DNA of 37,347 nucleotides from Hyphomicrobiales bacterium (GTDB taxonomy: Bacteria > Pseudomonadota > Alphaproteobacteria > Rhizobiales > Aestuariivirgaceae): the NCBI GenBank assembly GCA_016792865.1, contig JAEUMJ010000006.1, positions 1-37,347 on the forward strand, in the 5' to 3' direction. Positions within the stretch are counted from its first letter, which is position 1; each line of letters begins with the position of its first letter. Below, one piece after another: positions 1-7,249 of the stretch. Below the pieces are notes generated by a model, which searched no databases, was not told where the DNA came from, and saw nothing but the letters and a program-made list of their open reading frames with translations. Both the position numbers and the translations under genes were made by a program.

Positions 1-30
1 CGTTGCGGGCCGACGGCGTGAGGTACTGAC

Positions 31-897
31 CTACACCGTCATTCCCTTCAGCAAGGCACCCAGACCCTCGCGGTAGGTCGGATAGGCGAAGCGGTAGCCC
101 AGCTCGGCCTTCACCTTTGCGTTCGAGACGCGCTTGGAGTCAGCATAGAAGCTGCGCGCCATGGGCGAAAGTTCGGCCTGCTCAAAAGGAATGCCGGGTG
201 GAACCGGCCTGCCCAGCAGCCGTGCGGCATGCTCGACCACATCCTGCGGCGGGCGCGGCTCATCATCGGCGACATTGTATGCGGCGCCCGCATGGGGTCG
301 GGCCATCGACGCCATCAGGATGCCCGCGATGTCATCGACATGGATGCGGCTGAACACCTGCCCGTCCTTGATGATGCGCTTCGCGCTGCCATCGAGGATG
401 GAGAGCAGTTGATTGCGGCCGGGACCGTAGATACCGGCAAGACGGAAGATGTGCAGGGGCAGGCCATGGTCAAGCTGCAGGCGAAGCCAGGCTTCTTCGG
501 CCCGCAGCCTGCGCCAGCCGCGCTCGGTGTTCGGGGCAAGAGGCGTGCTTTCATCGATCCACGCCCCGCCGTGATCGCCATAGACACCGGTGGTGGAGAG
601 ATAGGCGGCCCAGGCGATGCCATGGGCGCGTTCGGCCAACGAGGCGCCAAAGCGATGCAGCACCGGATCACCATCGGATTCGGGCGGCACGGAGGAGACG
701 ATGTGGGTGACGCCTTCGGGAAGCTCCGTACACTGATTGAAATCGAGGAGGCCGATCCCCTGTTCGGCCAGTGCCTCGGCGCTGGCAGGCGACCGGTAGC
801 TGGCGCTGATGCGCCACTCCTGCCTGTCGAGGCGCCGTGCCAGGGCCTGCGCCGAGAAACCGAAACCGAAAAAGAGGATGTGCTTCACGCCAGCCAT
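31..897 (-). CDS. SDR-family NAD(P)-dependent epimerase/reductase (YeeZ-like)
   Basis: The 288-residue protein starts with a Rossmann nucleotide-binding motif (G11-x-G13-x-x-A16 within FGFGFSAQA). It carries a STTGVYG segment near residue 105, typical of extended short-chain dehydrogenases of the sugar-epimerase class. No signal peptide or membrane segment is seen. Its start lies 13 bp inside the end of queG, so it is the last gene of a minus-strand run GST-like > queG > SDR and is probably translated by coupling. In this family the cofactor is NAD(P); the substrate cannot be read from the sequence. Close relatives in other alphaproteobacteria are simply named SDR or NAD-dependent epimerase. 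Family assignment is secure and the specific role unknown. Confidence 0.85.
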   Translation of the reverse strand: MAGVKHILFFGFGFSAQALARRLDRQEWRISASYRSPASAEALAEQGIGLLDFNQCTELPEGVTHIVSSVPPESDGDPVLHRFGASLAERAHGIAWAAYLSTTGVYGDHGGAWIDESTPLAPNTERGWRRLRAEEAWLRLQLDHGLPLHIFRLAGIYGPGRNQLLSILDGSAKRIIKDGQVFSRIHVDDIAGILMASMARPHAGAAYNVADDEPRPPQDVVEHAARLLGRPVPPGIPFEQAELSPMARSFYADSKRVSNAKVKAELGYRFAYPTYREGLGALLKGMTV

Positions 898-2018
898 TCC
901 TGTCTTACGTCTGCATCAAGCTCGCTGGTCATCATGGTCTCGCGCATTTTCTCATGCTCAAGGGCGGAGGCAAGCCGGCCGTGCGCCCATGCAGCCATGG
1001 CGCGGACAATGGGCGCGGGATCGGACAGGAGCGCCCTGATTGCGGCAAGGAGCGAGGCATCGCCGCTGTTGCCCGCCGCGATCAGGCAATTGCGCAGGAA
1101 GCGGTCCCGTCCGATGCGCTTGACCGGTGAGCCGGAGAACAGGGTGCGGAAATGTGCATCGTCAAGGCCGAGCAGCATGGCGAGCGCCGGTGCAACGAGG
1201 TCTTCCCGCGCCTTCAGTTTCATTTCGCTTGCCGCCAGGGCAAACTTGTTCCACGGGCAAACCGCAAGGCAATCATCGCAGCCATAGATGCGATTGCCCA
1301 TGGCCTGGCGGAATTCCGGCGCGATGTGTCCCTTGTGTTCGATGGTGAGATAGGAAATGCAGCGCCGTGCATCGAGCTGGTAGGGTGCGGGGAAGGCCCG
1401 CGTGGGGCAGGCGTCCAGGCAAGCGCGGCAGGAGCCGCAGTGGTCCGCCTCCGGGCGATCGGCAGGCAGCACCGCGTCGGTGAGGATGGTTCCGATGAAG
1501 AACCAGTTGCCCGCCTCGCGCGACACGAGGTTCGTGTGCCGTCCCTGCCAGCCCAGTCCCGCCTGCGCGGCTACCGGCTTCTCCATCAGCGGGGCGGTAT
1601 CGACGAAGATCTTCACATCGGCATGCGCGGCCTTGGCGAAAAGTCCGGCGAGGCGCTTCAGCTTGCCCTTGAAGACATCGTGATAGTCGCGGTTCAGCGC
1701 ATGGACCGAGATGACGCCGGTGGCTGATTGCCCCAGCCGTTCCAGCGGATCGATGTCAGGCGTATAGGGCTGTGCAAAGACGATGGCCGATTTTGCCTCC
1801 GGCCACATGGCGTCGGGCGATGCCCGGCGGGCTTCCGTCTCCGCCATCCACGTCATGTCACCTGCGAAACCGGAGGCAACGAAATCGGACAGGCGTTGGC
1901 CCGCTTCCGGAGGAAGCCGCGCCCCGGTCAGCCGCATCAGGGGCAGTCCCTCGCGCCTGCCCGCCTCGCGAAGCTGCGCCAGGGCGCGGCTCAGCCTGTC
2001 AGAAGTCGAGCTCGGCAT
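885..2018 (-). CDS. queG: Epoxyqueuosine reductase QueG
   Basis: QueG performs the last step of queuosine synthesis, reducing epoxyqueuosine in the tRNA anticodon wobble position with cobalamin and two 4Fe-4S clusters. The 377-residue product shows both ferredoxin-type clusters: C194-x2-C197-x2-C200-x3-C204, and C247-x2-C250-x3-C254 with C220 between them. It also has the FVDTAPLMEKP segment, whose Asp (D140) corresponds to the family's catalytic acid. The open frame extends upstream to 2177, but that stretch lies in the GST-like gene in another frame and looks non-coding. The ATG at 2018 begins a typical QueG N-terminus and overlaps the end of the GST-like gene by 20 bp. Cytoplasmic. Length fits the family. 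Confidence 0.95.
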   Translation of the reverse strand: MPSSTSDRLSRALAQLREAGRREGLPLMRLTGARLPPEAGQRLSDFVASGFAGDMTWMAETEARRASPDAMWPEAKSAIVFAQPYTPDIDPLERLGQSATGVISVHALNRDYHDVFKGKLKRLAGLFAKAAHADVKIFVDTAPLMEKPVAAQAGLGWQGRHTNLVSREAGNWFFIGTILTDAVLPADRPEADHCGSCRACLDACPTRAFPAPYQLDARRCISYLTIEHKGHIAPEFRQAMGNRIYGCDDCLAVCPWNKFALAASEMKLKAREDLVAPALAMLLGLDDAHFRTLFSGSPVKRIGRDRFLRNCLIAAGNSGDASLLAAIRALLSDPAPIVRAMAAWAHGRLASALEHEKMRETMMTSELDADVRQEWLA

Positions 2019-2685
2019 AATGCGCGGCGGGCGCCACACCCGGAATGGTATCGGCAAGCAAGACACGGAAGGACGGCCGCGACTTGATGCGGCTGTACCA
2101 GGTTTGCGCCACCGGATGATCGGCCCAATTGATCTCGCCCAGGTAATCGATGGCAGAGATGTGCGCCGCCGCCGCAAGGTCGGCGAGGGACAGCTCGCTG
2201 CCTGCGAGCCACGACCGCTGCTCGGCCAGATACGCCAGGTAATCCAGGTGGGGCTTGAGCATCTGGAGACCGGCCCGCATTCGCTGCATGTCGGGCGATC
2301 CGCGGCCGTTGCCGGGAGCCGCCACGAAGCGTCGGATCACTTTCTCGGTGAGAACGGGTTCGGTGACCTCGGCATAGAACTTGATATCGAACCACGCGAC
2401 GAGGCGGCGCACTTCCGCCCGCGCCAGCGCATTGCCGGGAATGAGGGGGCGGTCCCCGCCCAGCGTTTCTTCCAGGTATTCTGTAAGCGCCTCGGCCCCC
2501 GCGACGGCGGCGCCATTGTCCTCGACATAGACGGGCGAGAGACCGGCGGGATTGAGATCGATCAAGTCATCCGACGGCTGCCAGGGCCGCTCCTCGATGA
2601 GCGTGGCAGCGACCCCGTATTCGGCAAGCGCCAGCCGCATGCGGCGGCCATGGGGATCGAGTGTGAAATGGTGCAGTCTGGGCAT
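1999..2685 (-). CDS. Glutathione S-transferase family protein
   Basis: The 228-residue product has the two-domain layout of cytosolic GSTs. Residues 1-80 are a thioredoxin-like domain with the TLIEERPWQ strand-turn and a YVEDNGAAVAGAEALTEYL segment, matching the family's Glu-Ser/Ala glutathione-contacting region. An all-helical C-terminal domain follows, with LAEQRSWLAGSELSLADLAAAAHI, the N-capping box/hydrophobic staple motif (S-x-A-D) that marks GST folds. It is the first gene of a minus-strand run with queG and the SDR gene, and lies divergent from uppP. Many bacterial members have uncertain substrates (detoxification, disulfide exchange or ring cleavage), and nothing here fixes which. Confidence 0.88.
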   Translation of the reverse strand: MPRLHHFTLDPHGRRMRLALAEYGVAATLIEERPWQPSDDLIDLNPAGLSPVYVEDNGAAVAGAEALTEYLEETLGGDRPLIPGNALARAEVRRLVAWFDIKFYAEVTEPVLTEKVIRRFVAAPGNGRGSPDMQRMRAGLQMLKPHLDYLAYLAEQRSWLAGSELSLADLAAAAHISAIDYLGEINWADHPVAQTWYSRIKSRPSFRVLLADTIPGVAPAAHYAELDF

Positions 2686-2850
2686 CAGGAAAATTTACCG
2701 GGCCAAGGCGGGAAGCGCCCGCATGGAAAATCTGGCAGGAACGGGCCATTGCCCCCGCTTTTGGCCCCAATTATGACGTTTGTCCACGGGCGGCAGCGAT
2801 TCGGGTCCAGATTTCCGGCCTGTCTCGCCGAGTGTTGGGGCGGTTGGGAC

Positions 2851-3681
2851 ATGACGATTTCCGAATTCCTGCAAATCATTGTGCTGGCGCTGATCCAGGG
2901 CATCACCGAATTCCTGCCCATTTCGTCCTCCGGCCATCTCATTCTCGTTCCTGCCCTGACCGGCTGGCCGGATCAGGGCGTGCTCACCGACATGGTGACG
3001 AATGTGGGGTCGCTTGCGGCCGTCATCATTTATTTCTGGCGCGATGTGGTGGGCATGATGCGCGGGGCGCTCGATCTCGTGCAGCGCCGCTCCAGCGCCA
3101 ACAGCCGTCTCATCTTCCATGTGCTCATCGGCACGATCCCCATCGTGCTCGTCGGCCTCCTGATGAAGGTCACCCATCTCGATGACCATATCCGCAGCCC
3201 GCTTCTTGTCGCGGCAAATGCGATCATCTTCGGCATCCTCCTCTATGCGGCTGATGCCTTCGGCCTCATGACCCGCATGATCAAGGACATGAACTGGGTC
3301 TCGGCCATGATCATCGGCGTGGCGCAGGCCTTCGCCCTGTCACCCGGCACCAGCCGCTCCGGCATCACCATGACGGCGGCCCGCGCCCTGGGCTTCAACC
3401 GGGTGGAAGCGGCACGTTATTCGTTCCTGCTGTCGATTCCGGCCAACGGCGCCGCTTCGGCCCTGGTGATCGGTGACGCCATCAAGAACGGCGAGGCGAT
3501 CACCGGTCCGGTCATCATGACGGGTGTGCTGACGTTCTTCGTGGCGCTGCTGGCGATTGCCTTCCTCATGCGCGTGTTGCGCACGGTCAGCTTCCTGCCC
3601 TTCGTGATCTACCGTGTCGTTCTGGGCGGTGCCCTGCTGGGCCTGATCGCCGCCGGGGTTCAGTTGGGAACGGTGAACTGA
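2851..3681 (+). CDS. uppP: Undecaprenyl-diphosphate phosphatase UppP (BacA)
   Basis: UppP dephosphorylates undecaprenyl diphosphate to regenerate the lipid carrier for peptidoglycan and other envelope polymers. Overproduction gives bacitracin resistance in other bacteria. The 276-residue protein shows the two signature regions: ITEFLPISSSGH at residues 18-29, with the catalytic-region glutamate E20, and PGTSRSG at 165-171. About seven or eight hydrophobic membrane segments are present. The frame is open far upstream (to 1783), but the ATG at 2851 gives the canonical N-terminus MTISEFLQ; the upstream part overlaps genes on the other strand. Its last 22 bp overlap the 3' end of the convergent NDUFA9-like gene. 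Confidence 0.96.
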   Translation: MTISEFLQIIVLALIQGITEFLPISSSGHLILVPALTGWPDQGVLTDMVTNVGSLAAVIIYFWRDVVGMMRGALDLVQRRSSANSRLIFHVLIGTIPIVLVGLLMKVTHLDDHIRSPLLVAANAIIFGILLYAADAFGLMTRMIKDMNWVSAMIIGVAQAFALSPGTSRSGITMTAARALGFNRVEAARYSFLLSIPANGAASALVIGDAIKNGEAITGPVIMTGVLTFFVALLAIAFLMRVLRTVSFLPFVIYRVVLGGALLGLIAAGVQLGTVN

Positions 3682-4625
3682 CCTTCCTTGCGGAAGCGGT
3701 AGAGATAGGTGGGCACAATCGCCGAGAAGCTGCGCGGATTGATTCCGAGACCGGTCAGGTCACGGCCTTCCGCTTTTGCCGCGGCGCTCACCACGTTGTC
3801 GGCGCGGAGCAGTTCCACCTGATCGGCGGTGATGGGCGCACCGGGCAGCCAGCCGACCAGCGTTCCCATGAGCCGGGCCGCGCTCCATGGCAGCGAAACC
3901 AGCAGGCGCTTGCCCTGGGTCACATCCAGCACGTACTGCATCATGTCCTTGAGCGTGGAGACAGAGGGACCGCCCAGTTCATAGGTCTTGCCCGTGCCGA
4001 CGCCGCCGTCGATCAGCGTGGCGATGGCTTCGGCCACGTCGCCCACGAAAACCGGCTGCACCTTCACCTCGGCACCGATCACCGGCAGCACCGGCGCAAT
4101 GCGGGCCAGGCCAGCCATGCGGTTGAAGAAGCGATCATCCGCCCCGAACACCACTGAGGGCTGCACGATCATCGCACCGGGGAAAGCCTTGGCGGTTGCG
4201 GCTTCTGCCTTGGCCTTGGCGCGGGCGGCAGCACTGGGCGAGGTCTCGTCGGCACCGATGCCCGACACCATGACAAGCAGCTTCGCGCCCGCCTGCCGCG
4301 CAGCCTTGGCGACGGCTTCCGAGCCGAACACCACCACGCCATCGAAGGTTTGCGACCCGGACGAGACATCCGTGCCCGTGGCGTTCACCACCGCATATGC
4401 ACCTTCGCAGGCTGCGGCGACGGAGGCGGGGTAGCGCAGGTTGGCCTGGACGAGGGCGATCTGCCCCGGTGTTCCAAGCGGCAGCACGGCCCCCGCCAGA
4501 TCCGGGCGGCGGCAGGCGACGCGAATGCGGTAGCCGCGCTTGGCAAGGCTTTGGACCAGTTGGCGGCCGATGAAACCGGAACCGCCGAAGACCGTGACGA
4601 GCGAATTGGAGGGAAGGGAAACCAA
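3660..4625 (-). CDS. NDUFA9-like complex I-associated NAD(P)-binding protein
   Basis: The 321-residue atypical SDR has a nucleotide-binding loop GGSGFIG at residues 14-20 followed by GRQLVQSLAKRGY. PF-type sequence landmarks such as VQPSVVFGADDRFFNRMA, PVFVGDVAEAI and YELGGPSVSTLKDMM match the alphaproteobacterial relatives of mitochondrial NDUFA9, an accessory subunit of respiratory complex I. In bacteria these proteins are annotated as complex I NDUFA9 subunit family; a stable association with NDH-1 is inferred from the mitochondrial homologue. The start at 4625 gives MVSLPSNSLVTVFGG. It is transcribed away from tRNA-Leu, and its 3' end overlaps uppP convergently by 22 bp. Confidence 0.88.
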   Translation of the reverse strand: MVSLPSNSLVTVFGGSGFIGRQLVQSLAKRGYRIRVACRRPDLAGAVLPLGTPGQIALVQANLRYPASVAAACEGAYAVVNATGTDVSSGSQTFDGVVVFGSEAVAKAARQAGAKLLVMVSGIGADETSPSAAARAKAKAEAATAKAFPGAMIVQPSVVFGADDRFFNRMAGLARIAPVLPVIGAEVKVQPVFVGDVAEAIATLIDGGVGTGKTYELGGPSVSTLKDMMQYVLDVTQGKRLLVSLPWSAARLMGTLVGWLPGAPITADQVELLRADNVVSAAAKAEGRDLTGLGINPRSFSAIVPTYLYRFRKEGQFTVPN

Positions 4626-4730
4626 GGGTGCGCCTCGTGATCGAAGGGAATGAAATTGGCCGCCCTTTTAGCGATTTGCCCGCCTGTTGCAAAGACAAGA
4701 CATTGTCCGGAGCTGGCCTGAAAGCGTCGG

Positions 4731-4760
4731 TTGACAATATGCGTCGCCCCCGCGTAAGAG
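4731..4760 (+). promoter_or_regulatory. Putative sigma-70-type promoter of tRNA-Leu
   Basis: A perfect -35 hexamer TTGACA at 4731-4736 is followed after 18 bases by TAAGAG at 4755-4760, a poor -10 match. The tRNA 5' end is only 15 bases further on. A strong -35 with a GC-rich discriminator is usual for alphaproteobacterial stable-RNA promoters. Position and -35 are the support; the -10 is weak. Confidence 0.5.
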
Positions 4761-4774
4761 GCGCCTCGAAACTG

Positions 4775-4859
<85 letters not shown>

Positions 4860-4868
4860 TACTTCAGG

Positions 4869-4916
4869 CAAAGCACTGTCTGAGCGGAACAATCTGATTG
4901 TCGCCAGAGTGCTTTG
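4869..4916 (+). repeat. Nested inverted repeat directly downstream of tRNA-Leu
   Basis: The outer arms CAAAGCACT (4869-4877) and AGTGCTTTG (4908-4916) are perfect 9-base complements. Between them lies an inner ACAAT-CTG-ATTGT hairpin near 4889-4901. It starts 10 bases after the tRNA CCA and is followed by TTCTT. It could act as a weak tRNA terminator, or be a recombinase/excisionase binding site at the island edge. Structure is seen; function is not established. Confidence 0.45.
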
Positions 4917-5357
4917 TTCTTGGGAACCTTCTCCCTGTCCCGCACGTGATCTCGTACGGCGCCAGCATCCGCAGATGGCCCGTGCTCCTTTCAGGAGCGC
5001 CTGCCAAAAGCAATCTCGAAGACATCAAACCGTGCTGAAGAGGGATTCGAGGCGATCTTATTCATTGTACATGCGCGGATGGGCACTATATACAAGCTTG
5101 AGAAAGCGTCCACCATCGGTCACCTGACCTCTTCCTCGGCGCTTGCGATCCAAAGTCTCTAACCACCGCACGATCGTCTGCTTACCTGGCGGTGTCTTCC
5201 ATATCTCAGAACCCCTTGCAGGGCTCTGCAATCTGACAACTCAGAACCCAGATAGAAATTCCAGTTTGTATTCAGGCTGGATGTAAGACGCGCTCGCATT
5301 GCGCGACGACCTGCGGCCTATCCGGGTCGCGGTAACTCGATATCTTGAGGTACCGAC
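4917..5357. other. Gene-poor left arm of the tRNA-Leu island
   Basis: About 440 bases between the inverted repeat and the first small gene hold no gene I can support. A minus-strand frame of 57 codons (5058-5231, TTG start) is the only sizeable one with a clean stop, and it matches no family I recognise. No integrase fragment was recognised on either strand. Confidence 0.5.
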
Positions 5358-5501
5358 ATGACAAAGCTCAACATGGCCGCCGAAACCGTAATCCCTGTGC
5401 CTGCCCAGAAGGACGGCGAACTTCCCAAGGTGAACAAGGATCAGACCGCCCCGGCAACGCCTGCCAGCACGCCTGATACGGCGGTTCCTGCGCAGAAGTA
5501 G
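5358..5501 (+). CDS. Small hypothetical protein, 47 aa, Pro/Ala/Thr-rich
   Basis: An ATG at 5358, preceded by a TGAGG element seven bases upstream, opens a 47-codon frame ending in TAG. The peptide is low in complexity and rich in proline, alanine, threonine and lysine (PVPAQK occurs near residue 13 and a similar VPAQK ends the protein). It has no membrane segment or cysteine and is probably disordered. It lies 78 bp upstream of the bS21 paralogue in the same direction. I do not recognise a family. Support is limited to the ribosome-binding site, codon pattern and position; it could be a leader peptide or non-coding. Confidence 0.4.
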   Translation: MTKLNMAAETVIPVPAQKDGELPKVNKDQTAPATPASTPDTAVPAQK

Positions 5502-5579
5502 CCTCAGACGTGGCGGACTTCGGTCCGTCACGACATCAGTCGCTTTCTTCAGAGAGTCTTCGAAAGGTCAACACCTGAC

Positions 5580-5918
5580 GTGAAAGTGCTCGTGCGAGAC
5601 AATAACGTCGATCAAGCGATGCGGTTCTTGAAAAAGAAGATGCAACGCGAAGGGCTTCTTCGAGAGATGAAGGCCAAGCGGTACCACGAAAAACCATCGG
5701 AACGCAGAATCCGCGAGCTGGCAGAGGCCGTCAGCCGAGCCAGGAAACTGGCGAGGAAGAAGGCTCAGCGCGAGGGACTGCTGCCGATGCCCAAACCGAA
5801 GCCAAAGAAGCCACCCCGAAAGAATCTCTTCTCCCAACTCGACGACAGCTCCGCAAGCAAACCGTCCGTGGCCAAGCCGTCGCAACATGGCCCGGAGAAT
5901 CCTTCGACGGGAGCCTGA
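5580..5918 (+). CDS. rpsU: 30S ribosomal protein bS21 paralogue with extended C-terminus
   Basis: The first 65 or so residues match alphaproteobacterial bS21. They show the start [20 protein letters not shown], the block [23 protein letters not shown], and the Arg/Lys-rich helix [16 protein letters not shown]. bS21 sits on the 30S platform near the anti-Shine-Dalgarno end of 16S rRNA and aids initiation. The remaining 45 residues form a Pro/Lys/Ser-rich tail that looks disordered; rhizobial bS21 also has a tail, though this one seems long. The start is GTG at 5580, with GAAAGG about 12 bases upstream. The gene is cargo of the tRNA-Leu island, so a second, core rpsU is expected elsewhere. Family assignment is firm; paralogue status is inferred. 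Confidence 0.88.
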   Translation: MKVLVRDNNVDQAMRFLKKKMQREGLLREMKAKRYHEKPSERRIRELAEAVSRARKLARKKAQREGLLPMPKPKPKKPPRKNLFSQLDDSSASKPSVAKPSQHGPENPSTGA

Positions 5919-5963
5919 TGCACACCATGAGCCGAGACTGCTAGTCTCAGAAAGCTGGATACC

Positions 5964-6239
5964 ATGCGCACCATCAGCAGCACGGTGATGTTTAACCATC
6001 CCTTCTCCATACCGGGCATAGACGGCGAGCAACCGCCAGGTCGCTATGCGGTGAGCAGCGACGAGGAAGAACTCAATGGAATGGAAAGCATTGGCTGGCG
6101 CCGAACCGGCACATTCATCCGTCTTCCTGCAATTGGGATAAACTCAGGTATTGAGCAGGTCCACACCATCAACCCGTTTGACCTGCAGCAAGCCCTGACG
6201 CGTGATCTACTGCTCAGCACGTCAACCAGTTTGCGCTAA
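5964..6239 (+). CDS. Small conserved hypothetical protein, 91 aa
   Basis: The 91-residue product has no signal peptide or membrane segment. Its pattern suggests a small beta-rich fold: TVMFNHPFSIPGIDG, then PPGRYAVSSDEEEL, then RRTGTFIRLPAIG, ending in a helix-like NPFDLQQALTRDLL. Similar small proteins with a HPF-x-GxDG-x-x-PxGxY beginning occur as uncharacterised proteins in rhizobia; this is from memory and not verified. It lies 45 bp after the bS21 gene and 13 bp before the next gene, so one transcript is likely. Start ATG 5964 has only a weak ribosome-binding site. No function is claimed. Confidence 0.7.
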   Translation: MRTISSTVMFNHPFSIPGIDGEQPPGRYAVSSDEEELNGMESIGWRRTGTFIRLPAIGINSGIEQVHTINPFDLQQALTRDLLLSTSTSLR

Positions 6240-6252
6240 GGGGGGACCGGTC

Positions 6253-6420
6253 ATGTCAGTTTCCTATCTTGGTCCAGTCATTGCAGCAGCGGTCACCATG
6301 CTGGCGGTGTATTATCTCTTCCGGATCCTCATGACCAGCGATGCCGGTCAACTCCGATTGTCGGAGCGACCGAAGCCCTCAGCCGATGATCTCGACTCAG
6401 CAAAGGGGAAAATCACATGA
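6253..6420 (+). CDS. Small single-pass membrane protein, 55 aa
   Basis: A strong ribosome-binding run (AAGGGGGGA) precedes the ATG at 6253; an in-frame upstream start at 6202 is inside the previous gene and unlikely. Residues 5-25 (YLGPVIAAAVTMLAVYYLFRI) form one hydrophobic transmembrane helix. A short polar tail with LRLSERPKPSADDLD follows. The stop overlaps the next start as ATGA, implying translational coupling. No family is recognised. Its place in a coupled run suggests a membrane anchor or partner for the adjacent small proteins, which is inference. Confidence 0.65.
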   Translation: MSVSYLGPVIAAAVTMLAVYYLFRILMTSDAGQLRLSERPKPSADDLDSAKGKIT

Positions 6421-6638
6421 TCGCGCCCAGCGATGGCTCTCCTCTTGTGCACTTCGAGGGCACCCTGGACCTCATTCAGAAGCTTCGTCAGCAGATTGAG
6501 GGAGATCCGAATCTTGATCAGGTTCAGCTCAGGAAACTTGACGCGGCGGCAATGGCGCTCCTTGTTGCAATCAATATGAAGAGACAACGTTCCATGGCCC
6601 CGACCGCCGGGATCAAACCTTTGCCCGATCAGAAGTGA
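6417..6638 (+). CDS. Small hypothetical protein, 73 aa
   Basis: The ATG overlaps the previous stop by four bases (ATGA) and is preceded by AGGGGA at a good distance, so start and coupling are well supported. The soluble 73-residue product begins with a short loop, then FEGTLDLIQKLRQQIEGDPNL and LRKLDAAAMALLVAINMKRQR, two amphipathic helices likely to pack as a helical hairpin. A basic and proline-containing tail follows. No catalytic motif is visible and no family is recognised. Confidence 0.65.
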   Translation: MIAPSDGSPLVHFEGTLDLIQKLRQQIEGDPNLDQVQLRKLDAAAMALLVAINMKRQRSMAPTAGIKPLPDQK

Positions 6639-6665
6639 CGAACGGGAAGAAGGCGGGAGAAGGAC

Positions 6666-6875
6666 TTGAACTACACGGTCATATTCTATCGCCTCCGCTC
6701 CTCCGATGCTGCGCGGGCCACGATTGCCCAGGAGACCGTCGAGGCGGACGATCTGGAAAGAGCAATGCAAATTGCCAAGAAGCTGCTTGACCATCTGGAC
6801 GCACCGCAGAAGCCGGATGGAGTGGCAATCCAGGATGCCAAAGGTCTCGAACTGTGCGCATACGATTTTGAATGA
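6666..6875 (+). CDS. Small hypothetical protein, 69 aa, alpha/beta
   Basis: A TTG start at 6666 is supported by a strong purine-rich site (GGGAGAAGG) immediately upstream; no ATG fits better. The 69 residues read as a compact alpha/beta unit. A strand NYTVIFYRLRS is followed by TIAQETVEADDLERAMQIAKKLLDHL, a helix, then the strands GVAIQDAKG and ELCAYDFE. The alternation suggests a small ferredoxin-like or dodecin-sized fold, but no family is assigned. Its stop overlaps the next ATG (ATGA). It lies 27 bp after the preceding gene. Confidence 0.65.
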   Translation: MNYTVIFYRLRSSDAARATIAQETVEADDLERAMQIAKKLLDHLDAPQKPDGVAIQDAKGLELCAYDFE

Positions 6876-7249
6876 CCGACGTGCCCTTCAGTGAAGGGGA
6901 GACTTTCAAAAGAGAAACTGCGCCCCTCGTTCCAGTAAAGCCAAGCGAAGGTCCACAAATGTCTGACGCCTCAATCATTCAGGCTCGCCTCAACGAACTG
7001 TTTCCCAGGATCAAGGCCAAGGGAGACCAGATAAGTGTGCTCGCTCACATCCACATTCTTCGAGAATGCCACGTACCGCGAAAGCTCATCGATACGAGGT
7101 CCATGTTGATTGCTGCTTCAATCATTCGGGAAACGGAGGAGTTTCAGGCGATGTCGGAGCTCGACAAGGACATCTGGGCCTATGCGATAGCCGGCTTCAT
7201 TGCCGCGAAGATTCGAGGGCTTCAGAAGCTTGAGCGGGTTGTTCACTAG
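6872..7249 (+). CDS. Small hypothetical protein, 125 aa (or 96 aa from an internal start)
   Basis: The ATG at 6872 overlaps the preceding stop (ATGA) but has no Shine-Dalgarno. An in-frame ATG at 6959 has GAAGG seven bases upstream and would remove a low-complexity 29-residue leader, so the 96-residue form is a real alternative. The conserved-looking part runs from SIIQARLNELFPRIKAKGDQ through HILRECHVPRKLIDT and ASIIRETEEFQAM to AYAIAGFIAAKIRGLQ. It is predicted helical and soluble, with a weakly hydrophobic last helix. It is the last gene of the island run. No family is recognised. Confidence 0.65.
   Translation: MTDVPFSEGETFKRETAPLVPVKPSEGPQMSDASIIQARLNELFPRIKAKGDQISVLAHIHILRECHVPRKLIDTRSMLIAASIIRETEEFQAMSELDKDIWAYAIAGFIAAKIRGLQKLERVVH

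Noticed and set aside
4923..4948. GGAAC-N17-CGTG, close to the alphaproteobacterial EcfG general-stress promoter
   Set aside because: It is one base off the usual CGTT, more than 400 bp from the first island gene, and such near matches occur by chance.
5058..5231. A 57-codon minus-strand frame in the island left arm (TTG start), with a segment IWKTPPGKQTIVRWLET
   Set aside because: The composition looks somewhat protein-like, and it could be a remnant of a longer gene. However, I recognise no family, there is no ribosome-binding support and it ends the only open stretch there, so I did not call it.
6348..6794. A 148-codon minus-strand frame opposite the small island genes
   Set aside because: The plus-strand genes have ribosome-binding sites and ATGA couplings. 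The minus frame has neither.
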